Under the pieces are notes generated by a model. The model was not told the DNA's origin and made no database searches. It worked only from the letters and a program-made list of their open reading frames with translations. A program made the position numbers and the translations under genes. This document shows positions 32,346-39,912 of a stretch of DNA of 64,000 nucleotides, piece after piece (position 1 is the stretch's first letter; every line of letters begins with the position of its first letter). Source of the DNA: Verrucomicrobiaceae bacterium UBA1938 (GTDB lineage: Bacteria > Verrucomicrobiota > Verrucomicrobiia > Verrucomicrobiales > Verrucomicrobiaceae); assembly GCA_002336895.1 (NCBI GenBank), contig DDFC01000042.1, positions 124,001-188,000 of the forward strand, in the 5' to 3' direction.

Positions 32346-33863
32346 TCAGCCGAGCTTGGCCACGAGGACGCGGGCGCTTTCCTGCTGCTTTTTAAACCAA
32401 GCGTGGAAAAGGCTGCGGCGCTCCTGGGCGGAGAGGTTGGAGCCCTGGTTCTTGCGCAGTTCGGCGGAGTCCGGGCGCTTGCGCAACTCCTTGGCGCTTA
32501 CGTAGATGAGCATGGTGCCTTTGTCGAAGTCCACCGCGCGGGAGATGGCGCCGACGCCGGTCTTGGCTGCTTCCTGGGCGATGAGGAAGCCGTTGGGCTC
32601 TTCCTGGGGAGGGTTGGCGGTGTCGATGTCCGGCAGAGCCTGGAGGGTCAGCTTCTTTTCCTTCACGAGGTCGTCGATCTTCTTGCCGGCCTTGAGGCCG
32701 TCTGCCAGGGCCAGGCGGGCCTCGTTCACGGCCTTGGTGCGGGCCTCATCAGCCTTCTGGCCGAGGAGCACGTCTTTGATCTTGGCCTTCACTTCGTCCA
32801 GCGTCTGCTGCTTGGGCTCCTCGATCTTGGTCACGTCAAAGACGTACCAGCCGTTGTTGCCTTCCACGGCTTCGGCCTTGGTGTCTTTGGCACGGGCAAA
32901 GATCTGCTCCACCACGGCGCTTTCGTTCTTGAGGGCGGCAGGGGGCTCGCTCTGGGTGAAGGCGGGGACGGACTCCACCTTTTCCTTGGTCTGCTTGGCG
33001 GCGTCGGCAAAGGATTTCTTTTCCTTCACGGTCAGGTCGTTGAAGGCGTTGACGCGCTTGACCACTTCATTCTGGGCCTTCTGGCGCTCTTCCAGGGGCT
33101 TTTTGTCCAGGTCCTTGGGGTTCTCAAAGAAGATGTAGCTCACGGCGCGCTTTTCCGTGCTCTTGTAGTTGTCCTTGTTTTCGTCGTAGTACTTTTTGAT
33201 CTCGTCGTCGGTGACGGTGGCGGCCTTTTTGAAGGTCTCGGTTTCAAAGACGATCTTGGAGCCCTTGAAGGTCTGGTAGCTGCTGGCGTACTGCTTTTCA
33301 GCGGAGAGGGGGGAGGCCTCGTAGCTCTTGGAGATGACGTCCTGCAGCTTGCGGATGCCCACGGTGTCCTTCATGATGGAGAGGAGGGCCTCGCTGTCGA
33401 AGCCCATGGCGGAGGCATTGGCCTCCAGGCTCTGGGCGCGGGAGATGTCAAACTTGCCGTTGTTTTGCAGGGCGGGCAGTTTTTCCAGGGCGGCGCGGGC
33501 TTCGGCATCGCTGACACGGACGCCATACTGCTCCATGAGGTGGCGCAGCACAAAGAGGTTGGTCAGGGTGTCCATGCCACCGCCGCCCAAGCCACGGCTG
33601 GCGGAGAGCATCATGAGCGTGGAGGGCAGCTCATAGTCCTGCAGGTAGTACTGGGCGAACTGGATGGAGCGCTGGGCACGCTGCAGATCGGCCACGGTGT
33701 AGTCCTTGCCGTACACGGTCACGGCGGTGTCGGTGAGCTTGGCTCCCTGGCCCATGGCACCGCCGCTTTTGCGCCAGCCGCCCCACATGGCAAAGGAGAC
33801 GATGATGACGAACGTCAGCGTATAGAGGAAGGCGTGACGGTGGCGGCGGAAAAATTCAAGCAT
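32346..33863 (-). CDS. Membrane-anchored PpiD/SurA-like periplasmic chaperone
   Basis: The 505-aa product has one N-terminal anchor (FLYTLTFVIIVSFAMWGGW) after a basic MLEFFRRHRHA, then a long periplasmic part. This layout is that of PpiD-type SurA_N_3 proteins. VTVYGKDYTVADLQRAQR is the SurA_N start. A parvulin/PPIC-like domain follows (about 210-400; KKPLEERQKAQNEVVKRVNA, EKKSFADAAKQTKEKVE and WYVFDVTKIEEPKQQTLDEV), and the C-terminus repeats parts of the chaperone fold (SAKELRKRPDSAELRKNQGS). PPIase activity itself is uncertain because the active-site residues were not located. It probably folds outer-membrane or secreted proteins, fitting the many exported proteins here. Confidence 0.85.
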   Translation of the reverse strand: MLEFFRRHRHAFLYTLTFVIIVSFAMWGGWRKSGGAMGQGAKLTDTAVTVYGKDYTVADLQRAQRSIQFAQYYLQDYELPSTLMMLSASRGLGGGGMDTLTNLFVLRHLMEQYGVRVSDAEARAALEKLPALQNNGKFDISRAQSLEANASAMGFDSEALLSIMKDTVGIRKLQDVISKSYEASPLSAEKQYASSYQTFKGSKIVFETETFKKAATVTDDEIKKYYDENKDNYKSTEKRAVSYIFFENPKDLDKKPLEERQKAQNEVVKRVNAFNDLTVKEKKSFADAAKQTKEKVESVPAFTQSEPPAALKNESAVVEQIFARAKDTKAEAVEGNNGWYVFDVTKIEEPKQQTLDEVKAKIKDVLLGQKADEARTKAVNEARLALADGLKAGKKIDDLVKEKKLTLQALPDIDTANPPQEEPNGFLIAQEAAKTGVGAISRAVDFDKGTMLIYVSAKELRKRPDSAELRKNQGSNLSAQERRSLFHAWFKKQQESARVLVAKLG

Positions 33864-34039
33864 GACAAATTCAGGGCGGTTGAAGGGCGCGCAATAAGGC
33901 GCTCCGCATCACGGCGGCAACCGGAAAGTGGAGGCATGACGCCTGAGGCTGTGGCGAAACATTCGGCCTCCTTCCTTGACATTGCAGGCACCCGGCACAC
34001 TTCATGCGCTCCCTTTTTTCCTGACGCCTGCCCGCCCAC

Positions 34040-34657
34040 ATGCCCCAAGCCCCCACGAAACGCTACTGGACCGTCCGCTCCTCCTCCATCCACAATCGCG
34101 GCATCTTTGCCCGCTGTGACGTCCCCTACGATGTGCCGATCATCGAGTACGTGGGCGAAAAAATCACCAAGGCGGAGTCCCTGCGGCGCGGCGAGGCGCT
34201 GGTGGAAAAGTCTAAAAAGACCGGCGGCGCGGCGGTGTACGTCTTCACGCTGAACCAGAAGTACGACATCGATGGAGCCAAGGGCCGCAACCCCGCGCGC
34301 TACATCAACCACTCCTGCGCCCCGAACTGCGAGGCCTACATCATCCGCGGCCGCATCTGGATCTACTCCCTGCGTGAGATCAAGGCGGGCGAGGAGCTGA
34401 CGTACAACTACGGCTTTGACGTGGACACCTGGGACGAGCACCCCTGCCGCTGCGGCTCCGACCGCTGCGTGGGCTTCATCGTGGAGGAAAAGCAGTGGCC
34501 CAAGCTCCTGCGCAAGATGGAGAAACTCCAGCGCGACAAGGAAAAGGAACGCGCCAAAGCTGCATCCAGCGGTGTGAATGGGGTGAAGACCAAGAAGGCT
34601 GCGACGACCAAGAAGAGCGCCGGGAAGAAGGTGGCGAAGAAGGCCGGGAAGAAGTGA
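34040..34657 (+). CDS. SET-domain lysine methyltransferase with histone-H1-like tail
   Basis: The 205-aa product carries a compact SET domain (about 8-148): SSSIHNRGIFARCDVPYDVP, ARYINHSCAPNC (86-97, the S-adenosylmethionine-binding NHS motif), and GEELTYNYGFD (117-127). A post-SET cysteine motif follows, CRCGSDRCVGF (Cys136, Cys138, Cys143 with Cys97 can bind zinc). SET enzymes methylate protein lysines. The last about 50 residues are highly basic: EKLQRDKEKERAKAA, then KKAATTKKSAGKKVAKKAGK, resembling the tail of histone H1 or bacterial Hc1-like DNA-binding proteins. The tail suggests DNA or nucleoid binding, or an internal methylation substrate (inference). It is a single gene, convergent with rodA. 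Confidence 0.92.
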   Translation: MPQAPTKRYWTVRSSSIHNRGIFARCDVPYDVPIIEYVGEKITKAESLRRGEALVEKSKKTGGAAVYVFTLNQKYDIDGAKGRNPARYINHSCAPNCEAYIIRGRIWIYSLREIKAGEELTYNYGFDVDTWDEHPCRCGSDRCVGFIVEEKQWPKLLRKMEKLQRDKEKERAKAASSGVNGVKTKKAATTKKSAGKKVAKKAGKK

Positions 34658-34706
34658 TTTCCGGCTCCTGCCGCTCTCACATCTGGAGGGCGGTCATAGG
34701 GCAGCG

Positions 34707-34750
34707 CTTCGTTTCCCGTTTCCACCTCTAGCACAAAAATGGAAGCGAAG
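34707..34750. repeat. Palindromic intergenic element, copy A
   Basis: The 44-nt unit runs from CTTCGTTTCC (34707-34716) to GGAAGCGAAG (34741-34750), inverted arms with one mismatch, around CGTTTCCACCTCTAG and an A-rich loop. It lies between the convergent SET and rodA genes. Copies B (37767-37812) and C (39808-39853, opposite orientation) have the same arms and core. Confidence 0.88.
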
Positions 34751-34779
34751 ACGGGCGCTGGCTCTGACTGGCCTCCCGC

Positions 34780-35988
34780 CTACTCCTCCTCGTCTTCTTC
34801 GTCGCGGCGCGGGCCGTTCACGGGGCGCTTCTTTTTCACGGCGGAGATGTTCCGGTGCACCCACACGCTCTGCACCATGCCCATGAGGAAGAGAGTCACC
34901 ACCACAAAGGTACCACCGTAGCTGACAAAGGGCATGGGCAGGCCGATGACGGGCAGCATGACCAGATTCATCCCGGCATTCTGGAAGGTGTGCACAAAGA
35001 ACATGGCCACCACCCCCACCACGATGAGACGCCCGAGCTGATCCCGCGCGCAGAAGGCCACAAAGACCCCCTGCACCAGCAGCAACGCCATGCCGGAGAG
35101 CACCAGCAGCGCGCCCCGGAAGCCGAACTCCTCGCAGATGACGCCGAAGATGAAGTCATTGATGGACTCATGTGGAAAGAAAGTACGGTGGATGGAGGCC
35201 TGATCCGGCACTTTCTTGGACTCCGGGCCCTTCCCCTCCAGCCCGCCGGTGGACACGGCGATCTGCAGGTGCTTGGCCACCCAGCCCTCGTTTTGCAGGT
35301 CCACCTTGTCCATCTGGTTGGTGACCATGTACCAGGTGGAGTTGATACGCGTCTGCTGGTAGGGCTTGAGCGCAAAGACATACACCAGCGGCACCACGCT
35401 GACCACCCCCAGCAGCATGGTGATCATGTAGCGGAAGGGGATGCTGCCCACCAGCATCATGGAGAGGAAAACCGGACCCCACACAAGGCCGGAGCCAAGG
35501 TCTTCCTTGATGACCATGAGCGCGGGCACACCGGCCACCATGCCTGCCATCATGATGCGCAGCCACGGCCTGCGAAACACTGGCAGCATGCGCGGCAGCT
35601 CGCCAAAGATGACGCCCAGAATCAGAATGCCGGACATGATGGCAAACTGCGAGGGCTGCACCATGATGCTGCCCACTTTGATCCACGCCTTGTTCCCGCC
35701 GATCTCCACGCCAAAGGCCAGCACGGCCACCAGGCCGCCGATGCCCGCGAGGTACATCGGCACGCAGGCCCAGCGCACCCATTTGTAGTCGATGAGGGAG
35801 GCCGCAAAAAAGAATGGCAGGCCGATGAGCACCCAGCGGATCTGATCGCGGTACTTCAAAGACATGGCCACGTCTTCCTTGTAGGCGGAAGCATTGTAGA
35901 TGGCGTACACGCCGAAGACGATGAGCGCGGCGATGTTCAGCACCACCAGCCAGTTCATGCCGAGAAACTTTTTGAAAAGCGGTGTCAT
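34780..35988 (-). CDS. rodA: RodA/FtsW family peptidoglycan polymerase
   Basis: The 402-aa product is a SEDS glycosyltransferase that polymerises glycan strands for cell elongation. It has about ten spans. Family marks are GGNKAWIKVGSIMVQPSQFA, with the conserved PSQ region, LMVIKEDLGSGLVWGPVFL, where the catalytic Asp lies in EDLGS, PHESINDFIFGVICEEFGFR, and LPVIGLPMPFVSYGGTF. RodA rather than FtsW is preferred because of the KPYQQTRI loop and the IHRTFFPHESINDFIF sequence. The C-terminus is basic then acidic (RPVNGPRRDEEDEEE). The start at 35988 gives the first span at once; longer upstream frames were rejected. No mreB, mreC or pbp2 gene is adjacent. Confidence 0.92.
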   Translation of the reverse strand: MTPLFKKFLGMNWLVVLNIAALIVFGVYAIYNASAYKEDVAMSLKYRDQIRWVLIGLPFFFAASLIDYKWVRWACVPMYLAGIGGLVAVLAFGVEIGGNKAWIKVGSIMVQPSQFAIMSGILILGVIFGELPRMLPVFRRPWLRIMMAGMVAGVPALMVIKEDLGSGLVWGPVFLSMMLVGSIPFRYMITMLLGVVSVVPLVYVFALKPYQQTRINSTWYMVTNQMDKVDLQNEGWVAKHLQIAVSTGGLEGKGPESKKVPDQASIHRTFFPHESINDFIFGVICEEFGFRGALLVLSGMALLLVQGVFVAFCARDQLGRLIVVGVVAMFFVHTFQNAGMNLVMLPVIGLPMPFVSYGGTFVVVTLFLMGMVQSVWVHRNISAVKKKRPVNGPRRDEEDEEE

Positions 35989-36031
35989 GGAATGAGAGAC
36001 AAAGATTGGGAAAAACAAACAAGAGGTGCCG

Positions 36032-36820
36032 CTAGATGAGCTCGGGCACCGCATCGAGCAGCTTGCGGGTGTAGTCGTGGCGCGGGTTTTCGCAGAGCTC
36101 ATCTGCATCTCCCTGCTCCACCACCTTGCCGTGGTGCATGACCACGATGTGGTCGCTCATGTGGCGCACGACGGCGAGGTCATGCGCAATGAAGAGGAGC
36201 GTGAGGTCCAGCTCTGCCTGGATGTCCTTCAGCAGGTTCAGGATCTGCGCCTGCACGCTGACATCCAGCGCGCTCACGGGCTCGTCGCAGATGAGAAAGC
36301 GCGGCTTCACGGCCAATGCACGCGCGATGCCGATGCGCTGTCTCTGGCCGCCGCTGAACTCATGCGGGTAGCGCTGCAGCGCGTCCTCGGGCAGGCCCAC
36401 TTTTTTCAGCAGGCTGGCGGAGACGTCTCGCCGTGCAGCGCGGTCCATTTCCTTGAAGTGAATCTCCAGCGGCTCGCCCAGGATGGACTCCACCGTCATG
36501 CGTGGGTTCAGCGAGCCGATGGGGTCCTGAAACACCATTTGCATGTCCTTGCGCAGCGGGCGGAATTCCGCCTCCGTCATGGGCAGGATGTCGCGGCCCA
36601 GATACTTCACGCTGCCGGAGGTCACCGGCAGCAGTTTGAGCAGGGCGCGGGCCACGGTGGACTTGCCGCTGCCGCTCTCTCCCACGAGGCCCACGGTGCT
36701 GCCCTCCTCGACATCAAAGCTGACTTTGTCCACCGCCTTGATGACATCGGTGGCACGGCCCAGCCAGCCGCCGCGTACGGGGAAGTGAATTTTGAGGTCT
36801 TGAACGCTGAGGAGCGGCAT
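36032..36820 (-). CDS. Peptide/nickel-type ABC transporter ATP-binding protein
   Basis: The 262-aa ATPase starts MPLLSVQDLKIHFPVRGGWL and has VDKVSFDVEEGSTVGLVGES, Walker A GESGSGKST, the Q-loop QMVFQDPIGSLNPRMTV, the signature LQRYPHEFSGGQRQRIGIAR, and Walker B FLICDEPVSALDVS. These are the marks of the DppF/OppF family. The usual C-terminal oligopeptide extension of about 60 residues is missing: the protein stops at YTRKLLDAVPEL. No permease or binding protein gene is adjacent on the minus strand, so its partners are elsewhere. It follows rodA's start side by 43 nt and is divergent from the kinase. Confidence 0.9.
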   Translation of the reverse strand: MPLLSVQDLKIHFPVRGGWLGRATDVIKAVDKVSFDVEEGSTVGLVGESGSGKSTVARALLKLLPVTSGSVKYLGRDILPMTEAEFRPLRKDMQMVFQDPIGSLNPRMTVESILGEPLEIHFKEMDRAARRDVSASLLKKVGLPEDALQRYPHEFSGGQRQRIGIARALAVKPRFLICDEPVSALDVSVQAQILNLLKDIQAELDLTLLFIAHDLAVVRHMSDHIVVMHHGKVVEQGDADELCENPRHDYTRKLLDAVPELI

Positions 36821-36919
36821 GAGGGGCAACGGGATGCGGATTCTAGCACACGTGCCCAAACGAGCGAAAGTTTCATTGCGGGAATGCATGAAAGTGTCAG
36901 CATCCCCCCATCTCCACCG

Positions 36920-37750
36920 ATGAACGAACGCTATGAGCTGCTGTCCCGCATCGCCGAAGGCGGGCTGGGCACTGTCTTCCGGGCGCGGGACCGGCACACA
37001 GGCCATGTGGTGGCGGTGAAGCGCACCCGTGCGGAAAATGCGGACCCCGCCGCCGTACAGGCCCTGCTGAATGAGGCGCGCCTGCAGTCGCAGCTGAGCC
37101 ACCCGGGCATCGCCACGGTGCTGGGCTCCGGCAGCGATGCCGAGGGCGCCTACCTCGTGCTGGAGCTGCTGCCCGGAGAATCGCTGGAGGAGGCGCTGGC
37201 GCATGCGCCGCTGGCTGCGGCAGACTTTGACGCCCTGGTGCGGCAGGTGCTGGCCGCCGTGGCCTATGTGCACGCGCAGGGTCTGCTGCATCTGGATCTG
37301 AAACCGGGAAACCTCATGCTGCACCGTCTGCCAGGAGGCGGCCTGCAGGTGAAGATCATCGACTTCGGGCTGGCCGTGCCCATGGCTCCGGAGAGCACTG
37401 CGCCTGCCCATGGCGGACTGCCCGGCAGCGTCTTCTTCATGGCGCCGGAGCAGTTTCGCAAAGAGCCGCTGGATGCGCGCACAGATCTCTACGCGCTCGG
37501 TTGTGTCTTCTACTACGCGCTGACGCAGCGGCACCCCTTTGAGGGAGAGCTCTCTCCGCAGGTCATGGTGGCGCACCTGCACCACCGCACGCAGCCGCTG
37601 GCCGCCCTGCGCCCGGACCTGCCTGCACACACCACCCGCTGGGTGGAGTGGCTCATCCGCCTCCTGCCCGCCCAGCGCCCCGCCACAGCCGAAGCTGCGC
37701 TGCAGGTGTATGCTGCTGGTGCAGCAGGCGTGGTGCCGCCAGAGGAGTGA
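36920..37750 (+). CDS. Serine/threonine protein kinase, soluble
   Basis: The 276-aa product is a Hanks-type kinase domain with no membrane anchor. AEGGLGTVFRARDRHTGHVV is the glycine loop, VAVKR holds Lys34, and the helix C Glu is near 52. HLDLKPGNLML (124-134) is the catalytic loop, IDFGLAVP holds DFG (148-150), and MAPEQ (174-178) ends the activation segment. The catalytic loop reads HLD where most kinases have HRD, so it is a non-RD kinase. The C-lobe is short and the end is Ala-rich (AAGAAGVVPPEE). An upstream ATG at 36884 would add 12 residues. Its targets are unknown; it is divergent from the ABC ATPase. Confidence 0.93.
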   Translation: MNERYELLSRIAEGGLGTVFRARDRHTGHVVAVKRTRAENADPAAVQALLNEARLQSQLSHPGIATVLGSGSDAEGAYLVLELLPGESLEEALAHAPLAAADFDALVRQVLAAVAYVHAQGLLHLDLKPGNLMLHRLPGGGLQVKIIDFGLAVPMAPESTAPAHGGLPGSVFFMAPEQFRKEPLDARTDLYALGCVFYYALTQRHPFEGELSPQVMVAHLHHRTQPLAALRPDLPAHTTRWVEWLIRLLPAQRPATAEAALQVYAAGAAGVVPPEE

Positions 37751-37766
37751 GCACCGAGCCCTTCCG

Positions 37767-37812
37767 CTTCGTTTCTCGTTTCCACCTCTAGGGAGGGAAA
37801 ATGGAAACGAAG
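37767..37812. repeat. Palindromic intergenic element, copy B
   Basis: The 46-nt unit runs from CTTCGTTTC (37767-37775) to GGAAACGAAG (37803-37812) and contains the shared core CGTTTCCACCTCTAG. It is in the same orientation as copy A, 16 nt after the kinase stop codon. Confidence 0.88.
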
Positions 37813-37929
37813 GAGGACTGGCTCTTTTGACTTGGTGTGTGCCAGCCTGCCAGCGTTGAAGACTCCTACACTGATGGCACGATGCTGCATTTGCGCCCCT
37901 GTTTTACCTTCCTGCAGAAGTAATCGCCC

Positions 37930-37954
37930 CGAAGGCGAAAGCCTCTTGCCTTCG
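37930..37954 (+). terminator. Hairpin upstream of the polysaccharide-export gene
   Basis: CGAAGGC (37930-37936), an 11-nt loop and GCCTTCG (37948-37954) form a 7-bp hairpin in the spacer 37751-38002. It may end the kinase transcript. There is no T-run. Confidence 0.4.
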
Positions 37955-38002
37955 CAGCCCGCGCCTCCATCATGGCTGCGTCGTTACATTGCTCCTCACA
38001 TC

Positions 38003-38698
38003 ATGCGCGTTTCTTCAGCACTTTTCCTTGCCAGCGCCAGCCTCGTGCTCTGCTCCTGCACCCTGCTCACGGATCTTATGCCGGACCTGAAAGTGCCCAT
38101 GCCCAAGCTGCCAAAGCTGGGCCTGCCCAGCATGCGAACCGTGGCCAAGCTCATTCCCGGCATGCCGGACTACGACAAGGTGGACGCCAATGACCCCGAT
38201 GTGCCTTTCAATACGCGCCACAGCATCGGCTACGGCCACACCCTCCGCCTGGAGGTGTATGAGGGCACACGCAGCCCCGACCGCATCTACAGCGGCATCA
38301 CCATGGTGAACAGTGACGGCCTCCTGCCCCTGGGCAAGACCGGCACCGCACGCGTGGGCGGCCTGCATCTGCCGGAGGCGGCGGACGCCATCGCCATGGT
38401 CTTCCGCCTGGCCGGGCGAAACACCCGCGAGATCATGGTGCAGATCATCTCCGTGGAAAACACCCCCGTCGTCTTTCTCAATGGCGACGTGCGCGAGCGC
38501 GAATTCATCCCTGCCTTCAAGGACATGACCGTCAAGCAGGCTGTGACCGTCACCGGCGGGCGCAAGCCGGACTCCACCAACCGCGGCGTGTACATCTCCC
38601 GCCGTGGGCAGCGCCATTTCTTCACCTCGCTGGAATCTGCGGACCGCAAATGGGAGCCGCAGGCCGGCGATATCATCACCCTTTCCACAGACATCTGA
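38003..38698 (+). CDS. Polysaccharide biosynthesis/export-like lipoprotein
   Basis: The 231-aa product begins MRVSSALFLASASLVLCSCT, a lipoprotein signal with lipobox LCSC. The mature part resembles Wza-type polysaccharide export proteins: RHSIGYGHTLRLEVYEGTRS is a Poly_export (periplasmic) domain start, VNSDGLLPLGKTGTARVGGL and LHLPEAADAIAMVFRLA continue it, and VENTPVVFLNGDVREREFIP with MTVKQAVTVTGGRKPDS forms an SLBB-like beta-grasp. Full-length Wza proteins are about 380 aa, so this is a short version. No glycosyltransferase or chain-length protein lies next to it. The next gene follows after 15 nt. Confidence 0.8.
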   Translation: MRVSSALFLASASLVLCSCTLLTDLMPDLKVPMPKLPKLGLPSMRTVAKLIPGMPDYDKVDANDPDVPFNTRHSIGYGHTLRLEVYEGTRSPDRIYSGITMVNSDGLLPLGKTGTARVGGLHLPEAADAIAMVFRLAGRNTREIMVQIISVENTPVVFLNGDVREREFIPAFKDMTVKQAVTVTGGRKPDSTNRGVYISRRGQRHFFTSLESADRKWEPQAGDIITLSTDI

Positions 38699-38713
38699 TC
38701 TGACACCCCAGCC

Positions 38714-39193
38714 ATGCTCGAATTTACCGGCGGCAATCCAGCCGCAGCGCAAGCCCCCCTCAGCTCCTTTTTCCAAACCGCCGCCATCCTCCGCATCGGC
38801 ACCGGTCTGCTGCTCATGACCCGCTACGGCCTCGGCGCCGCGCAGGATGCCTACCACTTCTTCTGGCAGGAGAAGAGCTGGGACTGGGTGCCCGCCTTTC
38901 ACCAGGCCGGCATGCCCTACGCCCACCTGCTGGCGCCGGTGGTGGCCGTGATTGTCTTTGGCGTGGCGCTCAGCTGGATCATCGGCTTCCTCACGCGGCT
39001 CTTTGCGCTGTTTTTCCTCCCTGTGGTCGTCACCACGCTGGTGGTGCTGCAGCATGCAGGCTCTCCCAAAGTGGAGGCCGCGTGGCTCTACCTCATCATC
39101 ACCGCCACGTTGCTGCTCTTTGGCTCCGGCTCCGTCTCGGTGGATCAACTCTTCCGCCTCGGCCAGGGTGGCGGCATGAAAAAGCGCCGCTGA
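38714..39193 (+). CDS. DoxX-like membrane protein
   Basis: The 159-aa product has four hydrophobic segments: FFQTAAILRIGTGLLLMTRY, LLAPVVAVIVFGVALSWIIG, FLTRLFALFFLPVVVTTLVV and WLYLIITATLLLFGSGSVSV. GFLTRLFALFFLPVV and the last line FGSGSVSVDQLF are typical of DoxX-family proteins, four-span proteins with varied roles in respiration or stress. The stop codon overlaps the ruvC start by one base (TGATG), so the two are translationally coupled. The leader is C-rich (ACACCCCAGCC) without a ribosome binding site. Confidence 0.8.
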   Translation: MLEFTGGNPAAAQAPLSSFFQTAAILRIGTGLLLMTRYGLGAAQDAYHFFWQEKSWDWVPAFHQAGMPYAHLLAPVVAVIVFGVALSWIIGFLTRLFALFFLPVVVTTLVVLQHAGSPKVEAAWLYLIITATLLLFGSGSVSVDQLFRLGQGGGMKKRR

Positions 39194-39747
39194 TGGCCCG
39201 CAGCCCCGGCACTGCAGACGCCTCCACTGCCCCGCAGGCCGTGGAGCGGGTGCTCGCCATCGACCCCGCCCTGCGCAAGACCGGCTGGGCCGTGGTGGAA
39301 AGCGTGGGCGGCACACTCCGCGCCATCGAGTGGGGGGTCATTCACAACAAGCCCGCTCTTCTGCCCTCAGGCTGCCTCGTGGCCATCCGCACCGGGCTGA
39401 GCGACGTCATCTCCCGCCACGCGCCCACCGTGTGTGCCATCGAGACCACCATCTACGTGCAGAGCTTCAAGACCGCCATCGTGCTCGGCACCGCACGCGG
39501 GGCCTGCCTTATCGCCGCCGCAGAGCATGGCCTGCCCATTTACGAATACGCTCCGCGAGAGATCAAACAGGCCGCCGTAGGCCGTGGTGCTGCGCAGAAA
39601 GATCAGGTGGCCTTCATGATCCGCGCCCAGCTCCGCCTGCGCGAGACCCCCGAACCCGACGCCGCCGACGCCCTAGCCGCCGCCATCACCCACTTCCAAA
39701 ACGCCTCCGCCGCCAGAGTGACGGAGCGGGAGACGCGGCGGGTGTAG
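39193..39747 (+). CDS. ruvC: Crossover junction endodeoxyribonuclease RuvC
   Basis: The 184-aa product is the Holliday-junction resolvase of recombination repair. The four acidic catalytic residues are visible: Asp24 in VLAIDPALRKTGWAV, Glu84 in CAIETTIY, and Asp156 and Asp159 in PDAADALAAAITHF. SFKTAIVLGTARGACLIAA is the usual central helix. ruvA and ruvB are not adjacent. It overlaps the DoxX-like gene by one base, an unusual partnership. The N-terminus carries about 18 extra residues before the first strand. Confidence 0.92.
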   Translation: MARSPGTADASTAPQAVERVLAIDPALRKTGWAVVESVGGTLRAIEWGVIHNKPALLPSGCLVAIRTGLSDVISRHAPTVCAIETTIYVQSFKTAIVLGTARGACLIAAAEHGLPIYEYAPREIKQAAVGRGAAQKDQVAFMIRAQLRLRETPEPDAADALAAAITHFQNASAARVTERETRRV

Positions 39748-39807
39748 CAGACAAGTTGGAGCCCGCCTTCAGTGAAGGCAAATAGCCCCCAGCAAAGGGA
39801 CGTCCCC

Positions 39808-39853
39808 CTTCGTTTCCATTTTTTCGTTCTAGAGGTGGAAACGGGAAACGAAG
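39808..39853. repeat. Palindromic intergenic element, copy C (inverted)
   Basis: CTTCGTTTCC (39808-39817) and GGAAACGAAG (39844-39853) are perfect inverted arms. The core on the minus strand reads CGTTTCCACCTCTAG as in copies A and B. It lies between the convergent ruvC and carA genes. Confidence 0.88.
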
Positions 39854-39912
39854 GCGGCTGACGTGCTGACGCTGTGGCCAGCCTGCGTGCTTTGCGCTGA
39901 GCTGCTGCGTGT

